Assembly: GCA_013813185.1 (NCBI GenBank) | Contig: JACCSD010000274.1 | Location: forward strand, 1-9,196 | Direction of reading: 5' to 3' | DNA from: Burkholderiaceae bacterium | Lineage (GTDB): Bacteria > Pseudomonadota > Gammaproteobacteria > Burkholderiales > Burkholderiaceae_F | Length of the DNA stretch: 9,196 nucleotides | Shown here: piece by piece, positions 1 through 3,663 of the stretch | Position numbering within the stretch: the stretch's first letter is position 1 | How the letters are laid out: every line of letters starts with the position of its first letter | Notes under the pieces: model-generated | Seen by the model: only the letters and a program-made list of their open reading frames with translations | Databases searched by the model: none | What the model was told of the DNA's origin: nothing | Program-made: the position numbers and the translations under genes

Positions 1-422
1 TTGCCGGCGAGAAGATACCGGCGGGTTATCCGGGCGTGTCTCTGATTGATGTCGCCCATGGTGCGCAGCCAAGGCGCGCGGTGCTGTCCGAATACCATGG
101 CATGGGATCGAGCACCGGCGTGTTCGCGATACGCATGGACCAATGGAAGTACGTGCACTACGTCAACTATCCCGCGCAGCTGTTCGACCTGGACGAGGAT
201 CCGGAAGAATTGCGTGACGTAGCAGACGACGGCGCCCATGCCGATGCGTTGGAGCACTGTCGCCGCGCTCTGTTCTCGATTTGCGATCCGAACGAGGTCG
301 ACCAGCGCGCGCACGCGCGGCAAGCCGAGCTGCTCGCGTTAAACGGCGGGCGCGCCGCGGTGATCGAGCGCGGCGACTTCGGCTTTACCCCGGCACCGGG
401 TACGGTGGCAGATTTTCAGTAG
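1..422 (+). CDS. Sulfatase family protein, C-terminal part (5' end outside window)
   Basis: The frame is open from the first full codon at position 3 to a TAG at 420-422, so this is the 3' end of a longer gene. The visible ~139 residues include YHGMGSSTGVFAIR, then MDQWKYVHYVNYPAQLFDL and DEDPEEL. This 'W/KYVHY...QLFDLxxDPxEL' block is the typical C-terminal subdomain of the alkaline-phosphatase-superfamily sulfatases (COG3119), which hydrolyse sulfate esters. The catalytic formylglycine motif (C-x-P-x-R) would lie upstream and cannot be seen. The next gene starts 8 bp after the stop and its Shine-Dalgarno overlaps this stop codon, so the two are co-transcribed. Pairing with a TctC-type binding protein suggests uptake and desulfation of an organic sulfate or related acid, but the substrate is unknown. 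A phosphonate hydrolase or other family member is possible. Confidence 0.8.
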   Translation, partial: AGEKIPAGYPGVSLIDVAHGAQPRRAVLSEYHGMGSSTGVFAIRMDQWKYVHYVNYPAQLFDLDEDPEELRDVADDGAHADALEHCRRALFSICDPNEVDQRAHARQAELLALNGGRAAVIERGDFGFTPAPGTVADFQ

Positions 423-430
423 GAGGAAAC

Positions 431-1408
431 ATGGTTCGCATGATCTTCGTGGCGCTGGTCTCGTTAATCTCGCTGCTCTCGAGCGCGCCGGCTTACGCGC
501 AGGAGTGGCCGTCCAAGACCGTGCGCTTCATCGTCGGCTACCCGGCTGGTGGCGGGCACGACTTCGTTGCCCGAACGGTCGCGCAGCGCATGTCCGAACA
601 GTTGAAGCAACCCTTCGTGGTCGAGAACCGCTCCGGCGCCTCGGGCGCAATCGGCACTGACCACGTCGCCAAGAGTGACCCGGATGGCTACACCTTGCTG
701 ATTGCCTCGCCCGCTGAAGTGCTGGTCGGGCCGATCGCCGGGCAGAAAGTGCCGTACGACCCGGCCAAAGACCTGGTGCCGGTCGCTTTGATCGGCGAGA
801 CCCCGCTCGCGGTGGCCCTTCACCCGTCGGTGCCCGCAAACACGATGCAGGAATTGCTTGCGCTCGCCAGGCGTTCGCCGGGAAAGTTGTCTTACGGTAC
901 GCCGGGAACCGGCAGCTCGCATCAATTTGCCGGCGAATCGATCAAGGCAATCGGCGACGTGTTCATCGTTCACATCCCCTATCGCGGCGCGGCGCCGGCG
1001 GTGACCGATCTTCTCGGGGGGCAGGTTGAAATCGGCATCGCCGGCATGCCGCCCGTCATTGGGCACCACAAGTCGGGCAAACTGAAAATCGTCGCGGTCA
1101 CCAGCGCCAAGCGCTCCGCTGCTACGCCCGACATCCCGTCGGTAGCCGAGCTGCCGGGATTTGCCGGCTTCCACTTCACCAACTGGCAGGGCGTTTATGC
1201 CGCTGCGAAAACACCGCCGGCCGTGGTCCAGCGCATCGCGGCGGAAATCGCCAACGCAGTGCGAGATCCCGCCACGCGCCAGCGGCTGTTGGCTGCAGGC
1301 GTCGATCCGCTGGGCTTAGGACCGTCGGAGTTTTCGGCGTTCCTGGCGCGCGAGCAAGCCACATACACGAAGGTCGCGAAGGATCGCAACATCAAGCTGG
1401 GCGAGTAA
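431..1408 (+). CDS. Tripartite tricarboxylate transporter substrate-binding protein (TctC/Bug family)
   Basis: This is a 325-residue periplasmic binding protein, the usual length for the Bug family. The ATG at 431 is preceded by a perfect AGGAGG (421-426, 4-nt spacer), so a longer upstream reading frame is not the true start. Residues 1-23 form a signal peptide with an A-Y-A cleavage site before QEWP. The mature N-terminus carries the family hallmark WPSKTVRFIVGYPAGGGHDFVAR, then VVENRSGASGAIGTDHVAKSDPDGYTLL, and later the YGTPGTGSSHQFAGE and IPYRGAAPAVTDLLGGQVEIG blocks. The family binds carboxylates or related small acids. Some members deliver substrate to TctAB permeases and many are orphans, as this one appears to be in the window. 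It follows the sulfatase gene by 8 bp in one operon. Family call certain; ligand unknown. Confidence 0.95.
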   Translation: MVRMIFVALVSLISLLSSAPAYAQEWPSKTVRFIVGYPAGGGHDFVARTVAQRMSEQLKQPFVVENRSGASGAIGTDHVAKSDPDGYTLLIASPAEVLVGPIAGQKVPYDPAKDLVPVALIGETPLAVALHPSVPANTMQELLALARRSPGKLSYGTPGTGSSHQFAGESIKAIGDVFIVHIPYRGAAPAVTDLLGGQVEIGIAGMPPVIGHHKSGKLKIVAVTSAKRSAATPDIPSVAELPGFAGFHFTNWQGVYAAAKTPPAVVQRIAAEIANAVRDPATRQRLLAAGVDPLGLGPSEFSAFLAREQATYTKVAKDRNIKLGE

Positions 1409-1425
1409 TTAATAAAATGAGCGGT

Positions 1426-1455
1426 AGAAACGGATCTGCGAACACGTCCGTTTCT
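1426..1455 (+). terminator. Perfect hairpin after the TctC operon, possible terminator
   Basis: AGAAACGGA at 1426-1434 is exactly complementary to TCCGTTTCT at 1447-1455, with a 12-nt loop. It lies 17 bp after the tctC-like stop codon. No T-run follows, so it is either a weak or Rho-assisted terminator or an mRNA 3'-end stabiliser. It separates the operon from the first tRNA-like element 15 bp later. Confidence 0.35.
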
Positions 1456-1469
1456 CACGAGGGTTGGTC

Positions 1470-1541
1470 GGCGATCGTGTGTAGTGGTCTGCATCGCGCG
1501 CTGTGAACGCGCCGGTCCCGGATCGATACCGGGCGATTGCC
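1470..1541 (+). tRNA. tRNA-like element, His (anticodon GTG), divergent
   Basis: The sequence folds as a cloverleaf. The acceptor pairs GGCGATCG (1470-1477) with CGATTGCC (1534-1541), eight pairs including one G-T. This matches the extra G-1:C73 pair typical of tRNA-His. The D-arm is TGTA/TGCA (1480-1483, 1490-1493) around a loop with GG. The anticodon stem GCGCG/CGCGC is perfect, with loop CTGTGAA (1501-1507) giving anticodon GTG. The T-stem CCCGG/CCGGG is perfect, but its loop is ATCGATA instead of TTCRANY. CCA is not encoded: CTG follows C73. The lost T54 and missing CCA make it an atypical tRNA or a tRNA-like RNA. It is the first element of the array. Confidence 0.7.
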
Positions 1542-1556
1542 CTGAATAGTTTCAGG
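1541..1556 (+). other. Hairpin abutting the 3' end of the His-like element
   Basis: CCTGAA (1541-1546) and TTCAGG (1551-1556) form a perfect 6-bp stem with a 4-nt loop. It starts at the discriminator base of the His-like element, so it would compete with or mark that 3' end. A role in 3' processing is inference. Confidence 0.4.
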
Positions 1557-1584
1557 CCCCAACTGACGGGAATCTCGGCATACC

Positions 1585-1660
1585 TGCAGGGGCGAGGCCT
1601 GGCGTCCTCAGCGGTTTCATAAGCCGCACTCGCTCGGTTCGATCCCGAGGCCTGCAACCA
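1585..1660 (+). tRNA. tRNA-like element, Met/Ile2 (anticodon CAT)
   Basis: This is a 76-nt cloverleaf with encoded CCA (1658-1660) and A73. The acceptor TGCAGGG (1585-1591) pairs with GCCTGCA (1650-1656) at six of seven positions; the innermost pair is G-G. The D-stem GAGG/CCTC (1594-1597, 1606-1609) is perfect and its loop carries GG. The anticodon stem GCGGT/GCCGC has one G-T pair around TTCATAA (1616-1622), giving anticodon CAT. The T-arm CTCGG-TTCGATC-CCGAG is perfect. It lacks the initiator's three G-C anticodon-stem pairs and its C1-A72 mismatch, so it would be an elongator-Met or CAU-Ile type. Position 8 is G rather than the near-universal T, marking it as divergent from a housekeeping tRNA. 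Confidence 0.75.
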
Positions 1661-1674
1661 ATCCTTTGAATTGG
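1658..1674 (+). other. Hairpin containing the CCA end of the Met-like element
   Basis: CCAAT (1658-1662) pairs perfectly with ATTGG (1670-1674) around a 7-nt loop. The stem's first three bases are the CCA of the Met-like element, so the precursor could sequester its 3' end. The following 1675-1760 holds no further cloverleaf that I can support. Confidence 0.35.
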
Positions 1675-1777
1675 AGCCGAAGGTGGTCCATTTAATCAGG
1701 CTGCAATTCCGGATTTCGCAATCGCACCCGCGTGAGCGCGCCGTATACACAGGGGTATCCGGCGGAGGACAGTGCGA

Positions 1778-2110
1778 ATGCAATACGACAAACATCTGTG
1801 GAAGGCTCTACTGTTGGGCGCGACGCTTGCGGGCGGCCTGTCCGCTGTTCGGGCTGAGGAACCGGTCGCCACGGGCACTCGCGGCGATCGAATCGACTTG
1901 TACGACGACCGGGGTTCGGTCTGTCCCGAAGGCTTGAAGCGCGCGGTTTATACGTACCTGCTGCCAAACGGCCTCGCCGGTCAAACAGTCGAGGGTTGTT
2001 GGCGCGCGGATAGCACGCTTGTTTTCATGGCGTTTGCCGATGGCGAGCGCGGCGCCGTGGAACTGGATGTTTTTGCCTGGCGTCGGAGCCATCCTGGAAC
2101 GCGGATGTGA
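1778..2110 (+). CDS. Small secreted protein, conserved-looking, function unknown
   Basis: The ORF encodes 110 residues. The ATG at 1778 has GGAGG at 1764-1768 (9-nt spacer); the GTG at 1772 in the same frame is too close to it. Residues 1-26 form a Sec signal peptide: basic start, hydrophobic LLLGATLAGGL, cleavage at A-V-R-A before EE. The mature part has two cysteines (in SVCPEG and EGCWRAD) that could form a periplasmic disulfide, plus the block RAVYTYLLPNG and DGERGAVELDVFAW. It resembles short hypothetical exported proteins of Burkholderiales, from memory of their style and not from a search. It sits between two tRNA-like blocks, has its own ribosome binding site, and is followed 6 nt later by a hairpin. 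Whether it belongs to the RNA-repair locus or was inserted cannot be told. Confidence 0.75.
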   Translation: MQYDKHLWKALLLGATLAGGLSAVRAEEPVATGTRGDRIDLYDDRGSVCPEGLKRAVYTYLLPNGLAGQTVEGCWRADSTLVFMAFADGERGAVELDVFAWRRSHPGTRM

Positions 2111-2116
2111 ACTTTC

Positions 2117-2161
2117 TTGCATCGGTAAGCCGTCCCGATGCAATGCTTATCTTCGGTAAGC
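2117..2161 (+). terminator. Tandem hairpins after the small secreted protein gene
   Basis: TTGCATCGG (2117-2125) pairs perfectly with CCGATGCAA (2135-2143). A second hairpin, GCTTATC/GGTAAGC (2145-2151, 2155-2161), follows at once. They lie just after the stop codon at 2110. No T-run follows, so termination would be weak or Rho-dependent. Confidence 0.4.
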
Positions 2162-2171
2162 GAGCTGCATG

Positions 2172-2188
2172 CCGGCACTGAGTCGGCT
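2172..2188 (+). promoter_or_regulatory. Possible sigma54-type -24/-12 element upstream of the Ser/Ser/Glu/Gln block
   Basis: CCGGCAC at 2172-2178 resembles the -24 box (TGGCAC). GG (2174-2175) and GC (2186-2187) are exactly 10 bp apart, as in sigma54 promoters. The predicted start near 2199 is about 7 nt before the first Ser-like element. The -12 box reads CGGCT rather than TTGCW, a weak match. RtcR, the usual RNA-repair regulator, is a sigma54 activator, which makes the position interesting. It may be chance in GC-rich DNA. Confidence 0.25.
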
Positions 2189-2205
2189 TCGTCAAATTAG
2201 GACAC

Positions 2206-2298
2206 GGTAGGTTGGCCGAGTGGCAAGGCACTCCTCTGCTAAGGGAGCGAGGTGACGATCAGCGATGACGCGCGCGTTCGATCCGGCACCTACCTCCA
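2206..2298 (+). tRNA. tRNA-like element, Ser (anticodon GCT), defective T-stem
   Basis: The acceptor GGTAGGT (2206-2212) pairs perfectly with ACCTACC (2288-2294), followed by T73 and encoded CCA (2296-2298). The D-arm TGGCCGAGTGGCAAGGC follows the tRNA-Ser pattern. The anticodon stem CTCCT/GGGAG (2231-2235, 2243-2247) encloses CTGCTAA, giving anticodon GCT. A long variable region follows, as expected for a class II tRNA, but I find no convincing stem in it. The T-loop TTCGATC is canonical, but only two of the expected five T-stem pairs form and its 3' strand is one base short. It is either a degenerating tRNA-Ser or an RNA under different constraints. It heads a tight four-element block with 4-6 nt spacers. 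Confidence 0.7.
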
Positions 2299-2303
2299 GC
2301 TAT

Positions 2304-2397
2304 GGAAGCGCCAAACCGATTGGCGACGGTGCCCGTCTTGAAAACGGTGTGGGCTGCTACGCAGCCTTGGGCGTTCGACTCGACCCCGCTTCCGCCA
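2304..2397 (+). tRNA. tRNA-like element, Ser (anticodon TGA)
   Basis: The acceptor GGAAGCG (2304-2310) pairs perfectly with CGCTTCC (2387-2393), then G73 and CCA (2395-2397). The anticodon loop CTTGAAA (2337-2343) between CCGT and ACGG gives anticodon TGA, as in bacterial tRNA-Ser(UGA). The class II variable arm is perfect: GGCTGC (2352-2357), loop TAC, GCAGCC (2361-2366). Oddities: four bases (CCAA) separate the acceptor from the three-pair D-stem instead of two, U8 is missing, and the T-stem GGGCG / CG-A-CCC has a bulged A at 2383. It starts 5 nt after the preceding CCA, implying processing from one precursor. Confidence 0.75.
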
Positions 2398-2401
2398 GCA
2401 T

Positions 2402-2476
2402 GAACCGCTTGACTTCTGGTAAGGCCACCAGACTTTCAATCTGATCAGACGGGTTCGATCCCCGTGCGGTTTGCCA
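2402..2476 (+). tRNA. tRNA-like element, Glu (anticodon TTC)
   Basis: This is a 75-nt cloverleaf. The acceptor GAACCGC (2402-2408) pairs with GCGGTTT (2466-2472), with one terminal G-T, followed by G73 and encoded CCA (2474-2476). The anticodon loop CTTTCAA (2433-2439) in stem CAGA/TCTG gives anticodon TTC. The T-arm ACGGG-TTCGATC-CCCGT is perfect. The D-stem TGAC/GCCA-type pairing has one A-C mismatch and the D-loop keeps TGG. The short variable region is class I. Only 4 nt separate it from the upstream Ser element. Confidence 0.75.
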
Positions 2477-2481
2477 AATGA

Positions 2482-2539
2482 CGCGGCGTCGCCAAGTGGC
2501 CTAAGGCACCTGGCTCTGAACCAGGCATTCGTAGGTTCG
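2482..2539 (+). tRNA. Truncated tRNA-like element, Gln (anticodon CTG)
   Basis: The 5' two-thirds match tRNA-Gln closely: TCGCCAAG, TAAGGCACC, anticodon stem CCTGG/CCAGG (2509-2513, 2521-2525) with loop CTCTGAA giving anticodon CTG, then GGCATTC and GTAGGTTCG (2531-2539). The canonical continuation (T-loop end, T-stem 3' strand, acceptor, CCA) is absent. From about 2540 the sequence is rtcB coding sequence. The acceptor strand at 2482-2488 has no proper partner at the expected distance. A downstream stretch ATGCCGC (2557-2563) can pair with 2483-2489, but it lies inside the rtcB reading frame, so I take that as coincidence. Confidence 0.65.
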
Positions 2540-2542
2540 CAG

Positions 2543-2689
2543 ACCGAAGGCGTGGAATGCCGCAAGGACGCGGGCGTGCTCGACGAAATCCCGGGCGCGT
2601 ACAAGGACATCGAGGCGGTGATGGCCGCGCAGGTCGATCTGGTCGAAGTCGTGCATACGCTGAAGCAGATCCTGTGCATCAAGGGCTAG
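2543..2689 (+). pseudogene. rtcB: RNA ligase RtcB, C-terminal remnant (48 codons)
   Basis: The frame reads TEGVECRKDAGVLDEIP, then GAYKDIEAVMAAQVDLVEVV and HTLKQILCIKG, ending at TAG 2687-2689. From memory this aligns almost residue for residue with the C-terminus of E. coli RtcB (HVECRKDAEVIDEIP...AYKDIDAVMAAQSDLVEV...QVVCVKG). RtcB is a ~400-residue GTP- and manganese-dependent ligase that joins 2',3'-cyclic phosphate and 5'-OH RNA ends, for example in damaged tRNAs. About 88% of the gene is missing, including the metal- and guanylate-site Cys and His residues, so this piece cannot be a ligase. It is fused at its 5' end to the truncated Gln element, which looks like a deletion junction. A strong hairpin follows 27 nt later. 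Homology is very likely; the pseudogene status is inferred from the absence of upstream rtcB sequence. Confidence 0.9.
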
Positions 2690-2716
2690 GCGTGAATATT
2701 CATTGACGATGACGCA

Positions 2717-2745
2717 GAACGGTCGGCGGCGCGCGCCGACCGTTC
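2717..2745 (+). terminator. Strong hairpin downstream of the rtcB remnant
   Basis: GAACGGTCGGCG (2717-2728) and CGCCGACCGTTC (2734-2745) form a perfect 12-bp stem with a 5-nt loop, 27 nt after the rtcB stop. There is no T-run, but stem length and position fit the original rtcB transcript terminator. Confidence 0.6.
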
Positions 2746-2879
2746 GCCCTAACGTGCAGTTCGTGAACAGCTCGCTGCCGAGCACCCTGTTTCAAACGTA
2801 AGAATCGGGCAGGGCATCGAAATCATTGCGTTGCGGGCCTTCGTCACGATGACATCACTAAACACGGAGAGGCATTGCC

Positions 2880-3074
2880 ATGAGACATGCTGAGAACAAG
2901 TTGGAACCCGCCACCCGATTGCTGGACCTTCGGTTTACCTACATCCCGGCCGCAGCGACCGACATCGCGGCGACGTGGAGGCGCTTCGGATTCGATCCGT
3001 GCGTCAACAAGCAGCGGCGCGAACTGTTGAGGAACAGCATTACCGGCCCGGCGACTGCTTTGATCGCATCGTAA
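2880..3074 (+). CDS. Small hypothetical protein (64 aa)
   Basis: The ATG at 2880 follows GGAGAGG (2866-2872) with an ideal 7-nt spacer. The 64-residue product has no signal peptide or membrane segment. It contains KLEPATRLLDLRFTYIPA, ATDIAATWRRFGFDP and a basic tail (NKQRRELLRN). The hydrophobic/aromatic pattern and ribosome binding site favour a real gene. I have a faint memory of similar short Burkholderiales proteins with this 'RFTYIP...TDIAATWRRFGF' pattern, but cannot name a family. It sits between the rtcB remnant and the third tRNA-like block, so it may be part of the RNA-repair neighbourhood. The last ~15 residues could be shifted sequence after a small indel. Confidence 0.55.
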   Translation: MRHAENKLEPATRLLDLRFTYIPAAATDIAATWRRFGFDPCVNKQRRELLRNSITGPATALIAS

Positions 3075-3081
3075 GTATTTC

Positions 3082-3137
3082 GGCCCGCTTCCTTGCGGAT
3101 CCACGTAATTCTCTCGGCAAGCTGCCGTCAGCGGGCC
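3082..3137 (+). other. Nested inverted repeat, possible structured RNA
   Basis: GGCCCGCT (3082-3089) is exactly complementary to AGCGGGCC (3130-3137). Inside, CTTGC (3092-3096) pairs with GCAAG (3117-3121). The result is one 56-nt branched or bulged stem. It begins 8 nt after the 64-aa ORF, and an attenuator, terminator or small RNA are all possible. It is not a cloverleaf. The remaining sequence to 3221 shows nothing I can name. Confidence 0.35.
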
Positions 3138-3221
3138 AGCCTCGTGAGTGCTGCCTGGTGCGCGTGCCCGTCCTGCACGTCAAGCGCGCGCATACCGCGG
3201 CAAGGCGCTGAGTGAATGCAT

Positions 3222-3306
3222 CGTGATTTGGCGCAGAGGTAGCGCGCGCGTTCTTATCAAGAAATGAGCACGCGAGGAGAAGGTTCGACTCCTTCAGTCA
3301 CGACCA
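3222..3306 (+). tRNA. tRNA-like element with expanded anticodon region, isotype undetermined
   Basis: The acceptor CGTGATT (3222-3228) pairs with AGTCACG (3296-3302), with one G-T, then A73 and encoded CCA (3304-3306). U8 is present. The D-arm GCGC-AGAGGTA-GCGC is perfect and so is the T-arm GAAGG-TTCGACT-CCTTC (3279-3295). Between the arms lie 33 nt (3246-3278) where about 23 are normal. CGCGT (3247-3251) pairs with ACGCG (3270-3274), leaving an 18-nt loop instead of 7. Within it TCTT-ATC-AAGA could form a mini-hairpin. If TTATCAA is taken as the anticodon loop the triplet would be ATC (Asp), but the stem is then only 3 bp. It may be an insertion, a small intron or a non-decoding RNA. Confidence 0.65.
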
Positions 3307-3377
3307 TCCCTAGCTCAATCGGGTAGAGCACTGGACTCGTAATCCGGCGGTCGCGGGTTCGACTCCCGCGGGATGCC
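3304..3377 (+). tRNA. tRNA-like element, Thr (anticodon CGT), overlapping the previous CCA
   Basis: The body is highly canonical. U8-A9, D-arm GCTC/GAGC with A14 and GGG in the loop, anticodon stem CTGGA/TCCGG around CTCGTAA (3336-3342) giving CGT, variable CGGTC, and T-arm GCGGG-TTCGACT-CCCGC (3353-3369) all fit tRNA-Thr(CGU). The acceptor CATCCC (3305-3310) pairs with GGGATG (3370-3375), but position 1 (C3304) faces C3376. Positions 3304-3306 are also the CCA of the preceding element, so the two cannot both be cut out intact from one transcript. No CCA is encoded after C73 (CTT follows). A terminator-like hairpin starts in its 3' acceptor strand. Confidence 0.75.
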
Positions 3378-3397
3378 CTTAGCAAAGGGCTTTGCTT
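3375..3397 (+). terminator. Hairpin with T-rich tail after the Thr-like element
   Basis: GCCCTT (3375-3380) pairs perfectly with AAGGGC (3385-3390) around AGCA and is followed by TTTGCTT. This is a plausible intrinsic terminator for the third tRNA-like block. It uses the last acceptor bases of the Thr-like element. Confidence 0.5.
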
Positions 3398-3663
3398 CAC
3401 AACCGTGAAGGCCTCGGCGGCTCCATCGCGAATTTGCATTTCGGTGCGATGAGCGAGACGGCCGCACCGCCCGCTCGGCTGCGCTCCGGCAGCGCATCAC
3501 TTCGAAACGGTCCCCGCTGATTGGCACGTCGCCCCACCGAGCTTGCTCGGGAATGCGCCGTGTCTTCGGCGCGTCCGCCTTTCTGGTGATGCAAACCCCG
3601 AGCCCGCCGTTCGGCCGGGAGGCCCACTCCCATTTTCATCAAATCGTTCTTTAGGAGAAAACC
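3398..3663 (+). other. Hairpin-rich non-coding stretch upstream of the slipin gene
   Basis: No supportable gene is seen. Perfect short hairpins occur at 3424-3451 (CATCGC/GCGATG), 3537-3550 (CCGAG-CTTG-CTCGG), 3555-3572 (GCGCCG/CGGCGC) and 3618-3632 (GGGAG/CTCCC). AGGAGA at 3653-3658 is the slipin ribosome binding site. The stretch may be a structured leader or degraded array sequence. Confidence 0.35.

Noticed and set aside
464..1174. 236-codon minus-strand frame opposite the TctC-like gene
   Set aside because: Low-complexity Arg/Gly-rich translation with no family resemblance; a shadow of the Bug-family coding sequence.
1661..1771. Possible ninth tRNA-like element after the Met-like one
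   Set aside because: An anticodon-arm-like hairpin is present, but no T-arm motif and no matching acceptor strands could be found.
1470..3377. Prophage or integrative-element tRNA cluster with attachment site
   Set aside because: No integrase, phage structural gene or direct repeat of a tRNA 3' end was found in the window.
3521..3536. Perfect TTGGCACG -24-like box upstream of slipin
   Set aside because: The -12 position reads CA where GC is required at the 10-bp spacing, so it is not a usable sigma54 promoter as seen.
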